Of a DNA stretch of 64,000 nt, positions 12,121 through 24,872 are shown one piece after another. Every line of letters starts with the position of its first letter. Position 1 is the stretch's first letter. The stretch covers positions 1,147,744,050 to 1,147,808,049 of the forward strand of contig OY728165.1 in assembly GCA_963277665.1 (NCBI GenBank), in the 5' to 3' direction. The notes beneath the pieces were generated by a model. The model was not told the DNA's origin, ran no database searches, and saw only the letters and a list, made by a program, of their open reading frames with translations. The stretch comes from Viscum album (taxonomy: Eukaryota > Streptophyta > Magnoliopsida > Santalales > Viscaceae). The translations under genes and the position numbers were made by a program.

Positions 12121-12822
12121 GGTTTAAATTTTTAAGTATTCTATGATATAGTAAGAGATCTAGTTATATGATCAACTAGGAAATCAACCTCTTGGTCAAG
12201 AGTTAAACTATGCAATTTAATGGGGAATGCATCTGTGTATTCCCTCACAATGGCTGTGTCTTTGAAAATGATCCTCTATATTATCTCAATCATTTGAGCT
12301 AGATATTATTTATCATAAATAAATAATATCCCCAATTGAGACAATGATTCTAAATTAGATTCATCTTTATCCTTATATTTTTACAGAATTGGGGGATGCC
12401 TCTGGATGTGAAGAGTGATCTCACTTTCCCAATAGTTGATATTGGATTCTTAAAAATATATCCGACCAAAAATCATTTTTTTTTTGTTTTATAAAATCTG
12501 GTTTATTGGTGTTTGGTACCCAAACATACATCCATAAACACATACATGAGAAACATAAACATCAAACACCACAGACCAACATAATGTTACACATCATAAT
12601 AGCCATAGTCATCACTGAATTTTAATAATATATCCAATCCATGCCTAATAAAACATAAAACTCCACCAAATAAAGTATGATAAGACTTTGTATGATGTTT
12701 AATCCTCAAAAAATAATTGCTGATGAATTATATACTTTAAATAAAATAATTAACTCATTCTTTGTTCTCAAAAATAACTCATTCTACATATTTTGAGGTG
12801 ATCATTTAATAGTTCTACTAAA

Positions 12823-13008
12823 TTAGACTGATAAGAATGGATAAATAGAACCAGAATCAAATATTGCATTTGATACTATTAAATGAATAACCAATGTACC
12901 TATCACCAAATAATTTGTGTGCTCCACATTATTAATAATGATAGAATATTCCATAACTTGATTCATTGGATGTTTTATTAGTTTATTCTCTCTAGCATCC
13001 CTTATCAT
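12823..13008 (-). pseudogene. Protease fragment of element B
   Basis: A 61-codon open stretch whose end reads NAIFDSGSIYPF, the aspartic protease active site of Ty3/gypsy elements (compare NVLFDSGSTHYF in A). Only the N-terminal part of the domain is recognisable. Confidence 0.62.
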
Positions 13009-13239
13009 AGGGAATTGTATTTCATAATTCCCATGTTTCTATCAGTTGAAACACTACAATAGAAGAGGAGTGTTAATCTAAACATTCGATTATTCTTATG
13101 AATTAATGGGACTCTTTAAATATCTTTAGCAATAATTATCCTAATGAACCTCTCTTACACATTTTAAGACTCCCTTGGTTCCCTTTAGACATGTATTGGT
13201 AAGCTTCTTACCAAAATTTTGACATGTGGGGTGTTGGGT

Positions 13240-13960
13240 ATTATTTCATTCCTGGTGTTTATCTATTTATCCTCCCATATTAAATTATTTTTTCATTTTT
13301 TCTATCCAATCCCATGAGACTAATGAGATTCTCCAATCATCATGTCAATCATTAGGAAACATTAGTTAATCTCTTCATATATTTCAATGTATTGAATCAA
13401 AAATGATTTTCATATACTTGGATTTAATCCACTAAAGAAGAGATCCACCTTTGTTTCACTATTTATGAAAAATAAGGAGACATATCAGGAAATCCTTATA
13501 TATATTTCATCATACACCTTAATAGATTCATATTCCTTATTCATTAGTCCATGGAACTCCATCTCCATCATAAGTGGTAGAGTTCAAGGAAAATGTTTAT
13601 TGAAATATATTTTCTTGAGTCCTTCCCAATACACAGAATCAATTTCATCCTTATACATTCTGTTTTTCATCAGTTTTCATCATTGATAAGATTATCCATC
13701 AAGATGATTGATTTATAGTAAAACTTTTTCTTGTTCATAGAATTAAATGATAGACAATATCTTTCCAATAGAGTTAATTCATTATTCTTTTATGAGGGGA
13801 TTGAAAGATCCACTAAATATAGTTCGGATTTTTCACAAAAAGGTTTTAACCACAATATTCTCTTTCTTTTTGATATAGAGGGAATTCAATATTATTCAAG
13901 TTTTTATTTATAAATTAGATAATTGATCTAGTAGTATCATGATGTTATGGGATCTCATTC
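13240..13960 (-). pseudogene. gag fragment of element B
   Basis: Short minus-strand blocks resemble the C-terminal half of gag in A and F: LVDSSPSI and then FLIQYIEIYEEI correspond to the region reading YGLKPFLHRALVSQTFSSYEG in F. Frames change several times and no zinc knuckle is intact. Confidence 0.5.
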
Positions 13961-15402
13961 TCATCAAGTTTGGAAACTCATTAGTTAAATATAAACATTT
14001 TATTCCATACCGATTAGGCGTATGGGTTCTCTGATTTCATTCTATTAACTAAGAGAAAAAATTAGGGGGGATTATTACTTATATAATTATCATATAAAAA
14101 GGAAAAAATGCACATAGAGTGAATAACATATAATTAAAAATTATATTATTACTTATAACTGCATAGAATTCAATCTAGTTTATCCATGGTGATAAATTTA
14201 TCCCTCCCATCCAAGTCCACCAGTCCAGTAAGGATTACTATCCACCCCATGGCCTTTAGGAAAATTCAAGTCCTTCCAGACACTCTAATGCCTTTGGGCC
14301 ACATGCGATTATTTTTAAATAGACTATTCATACTATACAAGGAAGAAGCTATAGATTAGGATTCATAGAATGGGCATTTAACAGAGCAGAGCTAAATGGA
14401 TTTGACAGAAAGGGAGCCTGAGGAAATTTCCATCAGGACTAGCCTGTGAAATCATGGGTAGACTAGTCGAATAACCCTGCAAAGGTTGAGATCTGACATC
14501 ATGATGTAGATTTTGGGGAAGGAAAGTTTCAAGTAGTTATAGTTTGTATGAATGCCTCAAAGACCATCGTCTCATGTAACGTCATAGGCCATCCAAACAA
14601 TTTTGGAGGAGGTTCTCGAAAAGCTTTGTCTTCACCAATCCACGCCCTAGGCGGTGATGGTTTTCACACCTGCCCATCCCCACTTGGTGGGGTAGGGTCT
14701 TATAGTGCCTATTGTTAGAGTGAAACTAACTCTCTTCATTCCCTTTCCAAACAATGATTTAATACCCTAGTTCCATTGAATTTTTATATTCCCTCAGATT
14801 CTTGAATATTTTGAAGGCACTCCACAAATTTTGATTTCAACATTAGAATTCACATATGTATCCTCTATACTGAAGATGAATTTAATTATGTGCTTCAAAA
14901 ATCATCATCCAGCTATGGATTTTTTCATCAGTTGATCTTCAAATCATGGGTTATGTAGGAATTTTCTACAATTGCTATGTTGGATTCCAGGAATATTATG
15001 TTATAGTTGTATCTAAGGATGACTTGATTCTTGCATGGTCAATCACATGTCACATCTATTATAGAACTCGATTTCTACTATTCAAGAGGTCCTACAACTA
15101 TCATATTATGGGGTATTCTTCAAAAATGGTAGTCTATGAATGATTTTTGGTACTTCCTCTTCCCTTTCAAAATCCTTTGATCTTTTTTATGTTTGGTAAT
15201 CTAGTAGGATGATACTTATATTTGAAAAGATAGAATATGGTGTTATGTTATCTAATTTCACCCAGAATTTTTGTCGAAGTTGACATTTCTAAGTCACATG
15301 TTGAGTCATTTTTTATTGTTGCGGGTGATGAGTTCTAGAATATACTAGTGGTTGTGTTTGATTCATGATTTTATTTCCTCTAATTTTGTATAAAACTGGG
15401 AC
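13961..15402. other. No recognised gene
   Basis: AT-rich stretch between elements B and C. I see no domain, LTR end or tandem array. It may hold the lost LTR of B or old host DNA. A small inverted repeat (CCCCACTTGGTGGGG) lies at about 14678-14692. A 65-codon frame at 14946-15143 has no recognisable motif. Confidence 0.6.
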
Positions 15403-15407
15403 CCAGT
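15403..15407. other. Target site duplication of C, left
   Basis: CCAGT directly before the LTR; the right copy at 37032-37036 is ACAGT. Four of five bases match. Confidence 0.7.
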
Positions 15408-17400
15408 TGTAATGTCCCGGTTTTGGGTGCTGCAAAGAGGTGACCCATACCTGGTTGGTCACATGGACTCAAGAGCATTTCCCCAAATTCCAGAGGATTC
15501 CGACTAGTAGAGTGGGACTTTGGTATGATAGTGGGGAAACTATTCCCTCATTAGCAGAGTAACGTAGCATAAATAAAAAGATAATAATAGCAGAAGAAGT
15601 AATAAAATGCAATATGTAAATAGCAGAATACTGAAAGTAATAAATAATTAAATCACATATATAAGTGATTCATGATACAAATGTCTGTGAAATAATCCAA
15701 AAAAGTCACAATTCTAGAATATATTACTAAGCCAATGTAAAAAAGAAAACAAATAAACTCCAGAATCATCGTAAACCTAAGCCTGGTCCCATTCTCTCCA
15801 GCTCCACAATAGTCAAGTACCTAACGTAAAAGGGCGCTTTCCCTTATTTATACATTCTGCAATATAATCTTTTTGGGCCTAAAAACATGACCCAAACAGA
15901 GTGTGAGAGGAATCCTAGTAGGAAACCACCCAAAATTTGTGCTTAATAGTTAGTGAATATATATATGGAAGGAAATAAGATAAATGATTCATTAAATAAG
16001 GATGTACTCAAAAGTAAACAACCCACATTTTCAATTTCATGAATTTTCATATATCAAGTAAGAATATTATCAAATACAAGTAACCCTATGGGAAGTAATA
16101 ATAGCCTAAAACCTCTAGTTCAAACAACTAAACACAAGAAAACGTATAGGATGTACTCACAGTCTAACACCTCTAGTTCAGCTTTAGGAAAGACTCTCTC
16201 AGGAAACACTCACTATCAATTCACCATGTGGTATCATATCGGTAACTATAGACACTCTGAGGAAGCACTCAACATCCAATTACCCTTGTTTTCTCACAAA
16301 GTGGAACTACAGACACTCAAGGGTGCAAAGATTCTATCCCCCATATGGCCTCAAAATGTAAAACTAAATAGACACTCTAGAGAATCCCTCAGTTTCTATT
16401 CCCCCTATTGTATAGTACACCAGGTTCCCATAGCCTTGTGTTTGTAAATCCTGAACTATGATGTTCGAAAGACAAAGTAAACCTTATGAACAAAATGGAT
16501 AATAGATTTCAAGAACTTCTTGTCAAAACTTCTACAAGCATATAACAGCATCATATAATATCACTCCATCCTAACAACACTAGGCATTGAAAATAAAAAT
16601 CCAAACCAACAAAGCTAGACCAAATGGCCAATATCAAAAAAAACATGGGCAACACATCCATAGAAAGGAAAAAACCCCGATTCACAATCAAAAAAACTAT
16701 ACTTAGGCACATAAGGCATATCATACTTTAACAAGGCCAAAATCCCTCAACACGCAATACCCCGTTCTAGGGTATTGGGCACTTTTTCACATAGTATTTA
16801 AATACTAACTATACAAAGGCACAAACCACCTACCTAGGCATTCTATGAAGAACACTCTCAAACGGCGTCCCTTGAATTGGCCTAGAATAACATAGATCTA
16901 CAAAAACATCTAAAACGTTCAACCAAGTATATCTAAAAAAATGTTAAATCCAGAGATGAAGCTCTAGAATAAGGAAGAACTCAGCATGGAGATTCTAATG
17001 TAATTGACGACGGTTGATTTAGAGCACGGACGACTGGTTTGTGGCTCGGAGAAGAATCATCGCTCCTGGTTGTTCTAGGATGAGATGTAGTTAGAAGAAG
17101 ACGAATCTGGGAATGAGGCACAACCTCGATCTGTTCAATGAAATAAATGAAAAACTAAATGGTGTGTCTTTTAAAATTAAACAGCATTATATAGATTTAT
17201 TGGGCCCCACTTTAGGAAGTCTCTAGGTCACCCCACACTGCCATGTACTCAGTCATTACATGGTCACTCACGGAAACTTGATACACGACGTGTACTCCAA
17301 AGTACACGGTGTGTACTCCTTAAATTGCTAGATTCTCTTATATTCCACAAAACTCCATAAAATTGGATCTCTACCTAAAAGTATGATCAATGTTCTTACA
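15408..17400 (-). repeat. 3' LTR of element C (1993 bp)
   Basis: Pairs with 35025-37031. Near its inner side (17250-17318) are the motifs ACACGACGTGTACT and ACACGGTGTGTACT, members of a palindrome family that is expanded in the leader of this element. TATA box at 15843-15853. Confidence 0.93.
15843..15855 (-). promoter_or_regulatory. TATA box in 3' LTR of C
   Basis: Minus strand reads TGTATAAATAAGG. The matching place in the other LTR (about 35455-35468) reads TATTGATAAGG, so the 5' copy is now mutated. Confidence 0.5.
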
Positions 17401-17416
17401 ATATTCCCCCTTAAAG
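17401..17416 (-). other. Polypurine tract of C
   Basis: Minus strand CTTTAAGGGGGAATAT directly before the LTR start TGTAAGAAC. Confidence 0.8.
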
Positions 17417-17429
17417 AAATTTTCCCATG

Positions 17430-17930
17430 AAATTCACTAAGAAGGTGGTGAAGAAGAAGAATACTTGAACAACTCCGACCACTTTGATCATACATCGACC
17501 CCCCTCTCCCAAGTCTCATCTTGTACTCACCCGTGCTATAATAGCACTCGTACCAGAGGAACTGACCAACCATGGAGAACATTTTCACTGCGTTTAACAA
17601 TGTAGATTGGATGCTCCTCAAACGATGCATCCACCACTAGCTCACCCTCCTCAGGTTGATGAACATGATATGGGTCTTATAAGTAATGTCGTATTTGAGA
17701 AACGTGGAAGACGTTGTGCATGACCTGGTACCTCTGAGGTAACTAAAACCAATAAGAAGTTGTCTTGACTCTCTACACAATCTTAAATAGTCCAACATAT
17801 CTCGGTGTAAGCTTCCCCAATCTCCTAATCCTCCTCTGTCCCAACCTCGGTGTGACACGTTGAAAAACATGGTCTCAAACCTCAAACTCTATAGGTTATC
17901 TCCGTCGATTAGCATAAGACTTATGTCATG
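17430..17930 (-). pseudogene. Chromodomain and integrase C-terminus of C
   Basis: From about 17640 down, the minus strand reads RSENVLHGWSVPLVRVLL, then VQDETWERG and WSELF, the pattern of the plant chromovirus chromodomain (R.E.VLR....PLVKVLW, then EATWE). The segment 17637-17885 holds the decayed GPY/F region, beginning with FETMFFNVSHRGWDRGG. Several stops are present. Confidence 0.75.
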
Positions 17931-17959
17931 ACTATGCAGTATCCATCCTCTTTCTAATA

Positions 17960-18870
17960 AATTCTATCTTCTATATGGTTTCTAGGACAAGACAAGGTCC
18001 CATCATAGCTACCCCTCCTACCTCTAGCCAACATATGGGTGATCGGCATGACCTACCATACCTAACCTTGTACAGTTCCATCTGAATAGTTGCTTGAAAA
18101 CTATTATTGTTGGAAAAATCAACAAGAGGTATGTGCTTTCCCAAGAACATCCTAAATATTGGACACATGCTCGAAGAATGTCCTTCAACACAAGAATTGT
18201 ATGCTCGAACTAGACATCTATCTGGGGATGGTAAGTTATACTCAGTAGTACATATGTACCCAACACCCTCTATAGTCCCTACTAGACCCGAGAAGTAAAA
18301 TGGGAATCCCTTTCTGAAAGAATGGAGTTCAAAACTCCAAGTAAATGTACAATATCTTAGATATAAAACCTTCCCAGCTATTCAACTCTGACAGTCTCCT
18401 TGATCTTCAAGATGTGAGAATCCATTGTGAGTCTGTCAATAACAACACATACTGCATCATTCCATGAAAGAGACCTCAAAAACACCCGTAACGACATCCA
18501 TTAGGACATCATTCTACTTCTCCTCAGGAATGGGTAACTGCTGAAGAAATCTCTACTTGTCACTGATGCTCTTCCTTCACCTAATCCTAGGTGGAACACC
18601 TCATTAAAAACCCATCAACATCTCTCTTCATACCTGGCCATCAATACTAAAGGTGTAGATCACGATACATCTTGGTGACACCAGGATTAAATACCCAAAT
18701 GGAGGAATGAAATTCCCGAATCGGCTCCTCACATATGTCTACTGACACCCATATTCAGCCATGAAAATGGAAGATCTCATCCTCACCTAATGTCTATTCT
18801 GGAACAGGGTCTTCTCCTAACACACATTCTCGTTGGAATAGGCCTTCATAATTTTATAGCTGACTTATTC
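17960..18870 (-). pseudogene. Integrase core of C, decayed
   Basis: The best block is 17971-18168: IPLVDFSNNNSFQATIQMELY, then VRYGRSCRSPICWLEVG, which is the end of a Ty3/gypsy integrase core. Upstream (18330-18460) the minus strand reads AVCVVIDRLTMDSH and LNSILSERDSHFTS, so the D-x-D region is partly kept. The zinc domain is not readable. Confidence 0.78.
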
Positions 18871-18989
18871 GCACTCGATCAAGAAGAGTAGAGGTAACAG
18901 TTATAGAACAAATAAATGTTTACACTTGTCTATCGTGCACCTCTAAATGAATCTTATATAATAGAGTCAAAAGATTTCACTCACTGTTG

Positions 18990-19390
18990 GCCTCCAAACC
19001 AACCTTTATTTGAGTCCTCCAACTCAATGCATCAGCAACTAAGTTTCTTTTCCAAGGCATATAGGAAAGCACAAAATCAATGTACTAAAGTTACTCGACT
19101 CACCTTTGTTGTATCAAATTCAGTTTGAAATGATTTTAGATGTACTTGAGACTTTTTTTGATCGGTGAAAACCAGAAAATTCTTTCCCAGAAGATAATGT
19201 CTCCAACAGCGTAAAGAATGAACAGCTACAGCCAACTCGATATCATACGTCTGGTAATTCCTCCCATGTGGCCTCAACTGTCGAGACCCGAATGCAATGA
19301 CTCCTCCCCCTACATATGCATATCTCCAATCCTGATACTCAATACATAACATTATATAGTATAAATGTTGACCGAAACTAGAGAAACTAG
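18990..19390 (-). pseudogene. RNase H domain of C, partial
   Basis: The frame 19077-19352 reads GGGVIAFGSRQLRPHGRNYQTYDIELAVAVHSLRCWRHYLLGKNFLVFTDQK in shape: the RQL..HE.NY.THDLEL and TDHKSL blocks of Ty3/gypsy RNase H. HKSL has become KKSQ, and the end of the domain is out of frame. Confidence 0.82.
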
Positions 19391-19559
19391 TATCTTTGAA
19401 GAATTTTTCATCCCTTTTAACACCAGAAAGGCTGACTCACAAGGATCTGTCCACAAGTACTTCGCCCCCTTCTTAGTTAGGCCCATCAGTGGTGAACTAA
19501 GCATGAAAATTATTATACAAAACGTCTATTGTATCCATCCATACCTAGAAAGCATCATA

Positions 19560-20026
19560 CATCAATGATGTTCTTCAGCATCTTCCAGGAAACTACAACT
19601 CCCACTTTCTCTAGGTCTATTGATAGTTTTGTTTCTGAGATGACATGACCCAAGAAGTGAATTTGGTCCATCCAAAAGTGGAATTTTGAGAGATTAGCTT
19701 ATAATAGATTATCTCTCAATGTACTGAATATGATATCAAGAAGTGTGGCATGGTCCGGTCGGGAATGAGAGTACACTAAGATATCATCCACAAAAAATAC
19801 CATGAAAGAATCCAAGTACGGATGGAACACATGGTTCATCAGTTCCAGAAAAACTACAGGTGCGTTTGTGACACTGAACAACATAACCACATAATTGTAT
19901 AGATAATTCCTTCTCTAAAAGGTTGTAAGAGTTATATCAAATGGTATAACACACTACTGATTGTAACCAGACCTCAAGTTAATCTTTGAGAACACCCGGG
20001 ATCCTCGAAGTAGATCGACAAGATAA
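19560..20026 (-). pseudogene. Reverse transcriptase of C, 3' part
   Basis: Frame 19699-19890 contains SVTNAPVVFLELMNHVFHPYLD and the catalytic box FFVDDILVYS with both aspartates. Toward 20026 the minus strand reads LVDLLRGSRVFSKINLRSGY, then element D interrupts. The 5' part of the domain lies beyond 31825. Confidence 0.87.
20022..20026. other. Target site duplication of D, left
   Basis: GATAA before the LTR of D; the right copy at 31825-31829 is GATCA (4 of 5 match). Leaving out one copy puts the split RT of element C back in frame. Confidence 0.85.
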
Positions 20027-21322
20027 TGTCACAACCAGACCCTACCCGGGTTCGAGCTGCAACTACCCCAAGCCCGCCTCCATAGGACAGGGGCTGGCGA
20101 CCAGCTCCGAAGGCACAACAACTCGGGGAGGCCTTTAACTAAGTACCTGTACACACACATGCAGCACACTCAATGAAAATGTGCAGAGTAAATGAAAGAA
20201 CACGCACAGTAAAAAGGGAAACTACTATACATATAAACCACAGATGTGCATAGACCTCTAAATAGTTCAAAGTACAAGATGAAGGTAAATTGAAAATAAA
20301 TGTGAAAAACACGCGCCCAACCAAAAATTGCCACAACCCAGCAACAGGTAAAACCATAGTAAATAGCTGGGAGGGTCCCACACCTAGAACCTGACAACGA
20401 CCACTGCACGCGGTCCAAGCTCCAGGCTCCTAAGATCCTCTGATGTCTCGATCAACCTGTCCATCATCGACAAGGGCACACCAAGTGTGTGAAAAGCCCA
20501 AGTAGGGGTGAGTATGAAAATACTCAATAGAATACACTGAAGGCTCGAGGGAGAACCAAAGGAGGTACCGAAGGGTGAGCATTAGAGCGAAGCGTAAAAT
20601 TAAAGGAGTACAACAAGGAGAGCAGTAGTGTAACAGTAGAGAGTCATGCTCAACCCAACAAGAGGAAAGAAGGTAGACTCATCCAGACACAAGGAGCTGG
20701 AAACGGTGAGAAGATGAACTTCTCATCGAGTCTTCGCTACCTATAGCAGGAGAGTAGACTCGTCCAACCACGAGAAGCTAGACACAGAAGGCACGTGGCA
20801 TACCCCACACGTCTTCGCCTTTCCTGAAAGGAGCGTAGCAAAAACCCATGGAGTGGGTACTGGTATGAGGTATATACATGTATATTCTCGGTCAAGAAGC
20901 ATGAACAAGCTCGTAAGGGGATCTTCGTCTCGTAGCTCAGCCCAAGAAAGGTGAGTCACCAACAGTCCCAGAAGTCAACACCATCGATGCCCAGCATCCC
21001 GCACGTCTTCCCCGAACTAAAAGTCAAGGGTCTCAAACCACCGCACCTCGACACTATCTGCTTTGAGAGGCACTGACTCTCCAGCACGGTTTTAGGTCAT
21101 GTCACAAGGACACGTCTCGATGGGGGAAAGCGCCCCTCTACTTGAGAGTTCCGGGTTAAGGAAAACCAATGCTCGTCACTACCACACAATCGAGAGGTCT
21201 CCTCATAGTCAAAGTTGTCACACCACTGACCCATACAAACAAAGGTCTCGCTGCGGTAATCACGAAGGAATGACACAGACTAGCCTAGTAAAAAGGACTG
21301 AATCTAGAATGTCAATGGGTGT

Positions 21323-21890
21323 CCCACTGCATATCCCTACTAGAGGGTAATTCATAATATGATATCGGGTGACCCACCGTCCAGCCCTGCTGGAGGGTAA
21401 GCCCTAACAAGATATCGGGTGACCCACTGACCAGCCGTGCTGGAGGGTAAACCCTAATACATCATGACGCAACCCACTGCCCACACCACTAGAGGGTAGA
21501 CCCGGAATAAGTCGACATGCGACCCACTACCTAGCCTTGCAGGAGGGTAGACATAGAACTAGACGACAGTCGACACACTGCCCAGCCCTGCTAGAGGGTT
21601 GACCCTAAGAGGTCGTCGGGTGACCCACTGCCCAGTCTCCACTAGAGGGTAGACCCTAAGAGGTCGTCTGGTGACCCACTGCCCAGTCTCTGGTGGATGG
21701 TAGAACCTAAGAGTGTCAGGTGACCCACTTCCCAGTCTCTGCTGGAGGGTAAACTCTAGATGTCAATGAGCAACCCACTGCCCAGTCCCTACTGGAGGGT
21801 AAACCAAAAGAAGTCGGTAAGCGACCCACTGCCCAGTCTCTGCTGGAGGGTACACCCAAAACTGCCCTGGCCAACTCCACTGGAGTGTAA
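21323..21890 (-). repeat. Minisatellite of about 50-bp units in 3' LTR of D, 11 units
   Basis: Each unit has (plus strand) GACCCACTGCCCAG, a short pyrimidine-rich stretch, CTGCTGGAGGGTA, then a variable part often reading AGGTCGTCGGG. I count about 11 units by eye against about 9 in the other LTR. Confidence 0.9.
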
Positions 21891-22411
21891 AACACTGGAA
21901 AACCGAACACAGAGTGGGTATCGTGCAACCACCCGACTCCGGAACAAAACAAGGGGAAACCACTCAACCCTGTTGATATAAACCATCGAGCACAGGGCTA
22001 GGTGAAAGACCTCAACCTCGCTGGTCAAAAACTGAGAACCGATAGACCCTCTACGTTGTGAGAGGTCAAAAGTACGCAATGCAGAACACGGAATGCACAT
22101 GGGGCCCACACGACATGTGGCCCCAAGTCAACCCCAACCGAATGCAAAAACGTTCTCAGGCCCAAACAACCACATGTACCTCCATGCGTTCCCATATAAT
22201 CCCAGAGTATACCACACCCCAGCCCAAAGGCTATCGTGCCCATGACACCCAACTTCAACGTGAAGGCGTATCATAACAACTCCTACCTACCACCTCAATG
22301 GATGAGGAATATCCCACCACTCACTTTTGACACCAACCACAATCTCCCAGGAGTGCACGCGATCACACGCCAAAGGTCCGCTATAAACACGGTAGAAGAA
22401 CTACCACCGGG

Positions 22412-22427
22412 GAACCTTTTATATTTA
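22412..22427 (-). promoter_or_regulatory. TATA box candidate in 3' LTR of D
   Basis: Minus strand AAATATAAAAGGTTCC. The 5' LTR has AAATATGAACGG at the matching place (about 29350-29361), so that copy is damaged. Confidence 0.45.
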
Positions 22428-22463
22428 CTCATTTAATTAGATCATTTCTGAGTCTTTGCTCTC

Positions 22464-23100
22464 CTGAACAGATTACACCATTGTAATCCCTGCGAAAAAA
22501 CACGTGAGATAGACTACGTACTCACCTGAAATGGTCAACCAGTGAAAAAAGTACTATTCACCGAAACCAACCCATGTGGGGCCCACGCCAAGATCCCGAA
22601 ACTTAACAAATGGATCACACCACTGTGATTCCCTCGAAAAAACACATGGGATTGAATACTCAATCGTCAAAAATGGACACCCGGTGAAAAAGGTACTATT
22701 CACCATAGTCGGGTCGGGTGGGACCCACACCACGTCCTGGAAAAAGGTTGGGCTAACTACGCCATCGCAATGCTCTCGGAATAACATGTCAAGAGAACTA
22801 CTAACATGAGTGGAGTGGATATCCAGAGAAAAAGGTATATTCTGGCTTACCGCGCACGAGCGGTACCACGTGGGACCCGCACCCCGGTCCCGAAGCGCTG
22901 CCAACAGATCGCACCGTTGCAATCCTCTCGAAAAAGTACACAAGATGGACTATCCACTTGTCCAAAACGGTTGCCCATTGATAGAGATGGAAAATCACCG
23001 TCAACGCCCAAACGACCCTCATTGGCCCCGCACCATCATGCCAAATTAGAGCGGGCAGATTGCACCATTGCAATCCCCTCGGAAAAACATCGAAAATCAA
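22464..23100 (-). repeat. Array of about 148-bp units in 3' LTR of D
   Basis: Unit starts near 22464, 22612, 22756, 22907 and 23060 share (plus) a block of the type ATCRCACCATTGCAATCC, then CTCGAAAAA, and later GGTGAAAAAGGTACTATTCAC and GTGGGACCCRCACC. Each start contains a small inverted repeat of the type ATTGCACCATTGCAAT. Confidence 0.8.
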
Positions 23101-23469
23101 CAGCTCACATGCCCCGAACGGACGCCTGATGAGAAAGTCGCAAAATGCTGCTCGCAGCACAAAAGACGGACCGTGGGGCCCATGCCTCTACCTCGACTTC
23201 AATGCCTGAAACAACCCTGGAAAGCTCCGCCTTGGTGCCAGGGTCCAACGCCACTGACGGCGCTTAAAACGGACGTCGGACGCATCCGCGCCGTCCAAAA
23301 CAAGAATTCCTAGGAAGCCCGCTTAGCTTCTTTACGCACGTGTCGTGCCCCTGAGCCCCTCGTCTTGGAATTTAAAACTCCCGGAACCACCTCAAAGACT
23401 CTACCTCGACGTCAGGTCCGTGCCACCGTAGACGGCGCACAAAACGGACGCCCGTAGCAAAAGTTACGG

Positions 23470-23920
23470 GCGTCCAACTTTTTAAGGGGGTTTACCCCTG
23501 GGCCAGACTGGCCCCGTCGGGCAGGTCCTCCCCGCTCGGGCCGGCCCGCTCTGGCAGGCCCGTTGAGCTGCGGGCCAACCGCTGGGCCTGGCCCCGCCGA
23601 ACCTACGGCCCACCACACATGGCCCATCACCTTCCGAGAGGACGCCTCTCCCGCGCGCCGCGCGGGCGCCTCCTCCACCGACACGGCCGGTCCTTGCAGC
23701 ACGCGATGACCCGCCATAGGCGGCTCTTGGTCTCTCGCCAGGGTCACAGACCGCGACCCCTCCTCGCCCACACCAGTGAAGCGCCGCCCGGCCGGATGTC
23801 CGGCCTCCTTCCGCCACGCCTGCTGCAGCGCCGCCATCCGCTGGACCTCCTCACCGACCACCGGAATCCGGCCTCGTGGCCGGAAAACTTCAGAGGACCA
23901 TCGGAAATGATCCTGTAGTC
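23470..23920. other. CpG-rich island in U3 of 3' LTR of D
   Basis: Dense GGCCC and CCGG words, very unlike the AT-rich surroundings, present in both LTRs of D (second at about 30420-30840). Open frames here follow from base composition. Confidence 0.7.
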
Positions 23921-24856
23921 GAAAATTCGATCCGGATAGTGTTTCGAAAAGCTCTAGAAATAATCTACACAATTATGGGCTTCGTTCGACGATTCAATGG
24001 CGTGTTTGAGCATAAATGGAAATTAAAGTGGGGAAAAGGGTGTAAAACTCAAATCCTCCTACCTGCGGGCGGAACGCTGACGCGTCTATGCTCGATTCGA
24101 GCTCCGTCACGGCCAAAACTACCTTCGATCCATCGTTTCCATCTTAGAGGAGGAGGAAGGAGGAGAGGAGCTCTCCAGGGGAGGGGAAAATGAGAGTGGG
24201 GAGAGGGGGGGGGGTAGGTTAATTAACTTAAACACCCTTCCGCGAACCCGTACCCAAACTCCCGAAGGGGTCGAGATTAAGCCTCCCCTATTCTAAAAAC
24301 CACAATCTGAGAGAAACGGAGGGCTCGGAATTTTAATCCATGGCTATGTTCGAATGTTATTAAACTCAACGCCTGAGTCCGCTAAATTACAAAAATGTCA
24401 CGGGGTAATTTTTCACAAATGGCCCGCCCCAGCGATGATTACACCTCTCCTAGGGTAAATGGAATGCTCCGAACACAACGGTACCCTCGGTTTTCCCATC
24501 CGAGCCACCATTTAAGAGATACTCGAGTTAAGCCGCTAAACGAATAAATAAATTAATTAATTTTTTTCTGTTAACGTTCCGGGAGCGGGCGAGGGGTCCA
24601 AACATCCCGGGATGACATGTTTTATGTCGTGCCTAGGGTAAACACCCCATTCCAGATCCATCCGTAAACTCAGATATCTGATCTAGATCAATGTTTAGGA
24701 GTTATCCCATTTATTTGGTGTTCCCAGTGTGAACGCCCTAAAAATTTAATTTCGGCCACTTTGGGGCTCGGAATCGCATGTCGTCTGAAGACGCTGCTCT
24801 GGAATAACATCAATAATATTCCATAGTCCATTATAGCCAAAAACTGGGTTCTTACA

Positions 24857-24872
24857 TCATTCCCTCCTTCAC
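24857..24872 (-). other. Polypurine tract of D
   Basis: Minus strand GTGAAGGAGGGAATGA directly before TGTAAGAACCC. Confidence 0.8.

Larger units (their letters stand above)
11153..13960 (-). mobile_element. Element B: decayed Ty3/gypsy relic
   Basis: Minus-strand traces run in the right order: RT (11370-12120), protease (12823-13008) and gag (13240-13930), with stops and shifts throughout. The low-coordinate end stops in RT right beside element A, so A or a deletion removed the rest of pol. A weak primer-site-like AAATCAGAGAACC lies near 14030-14045, but I cannot find an LTR beyond it. This is the oldest recognisable copy here. Confidence 0.72.
20027..24856 (-). repeat. 3' LTR of element D (4830 bp)
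   Basis: Starts TGTCACAACC in plus coordinates and ends TTCTTACA. The block with CCATAG, then CAGGGGCTGGCGA, at 20080-20100 recurs in the LTRs of E. Inside are an array of about 50-bp units (21323-21890), an array of about 148-bp units (22464-23100), a TATA box (22412-22427) and a GC-rich stretch (23470-23920). Long frames in the GC-rich part are not supported as genes. Confidence 0.93.

Noticed and set aside
14678..14692. Short hairpin CCCCACTTGGTGGGG
   Set aside because: Too short and isolated to support a terminator, microRNA or attachment site.
16088..16447. 119-codon plus-strand frame
   Set aside because: Inside the C LTR and antisense to the element; the other LTR (about 35700-36060) breaks it with several stops.
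22025..22258. Frames starting near the D tandem arrays, seen in both LTRs
   Set aside because: Overlapping frames on both strands, no domain, explained by LTR duplication.
23412..23972. 186-codon minus-strand frame in GC-rich DNA
   Set aside because: It lies in U3 of a D LTR, reads as low-complexity Arg/Gly/Ala text, and the matching region of the other LTR does not keep it whole.
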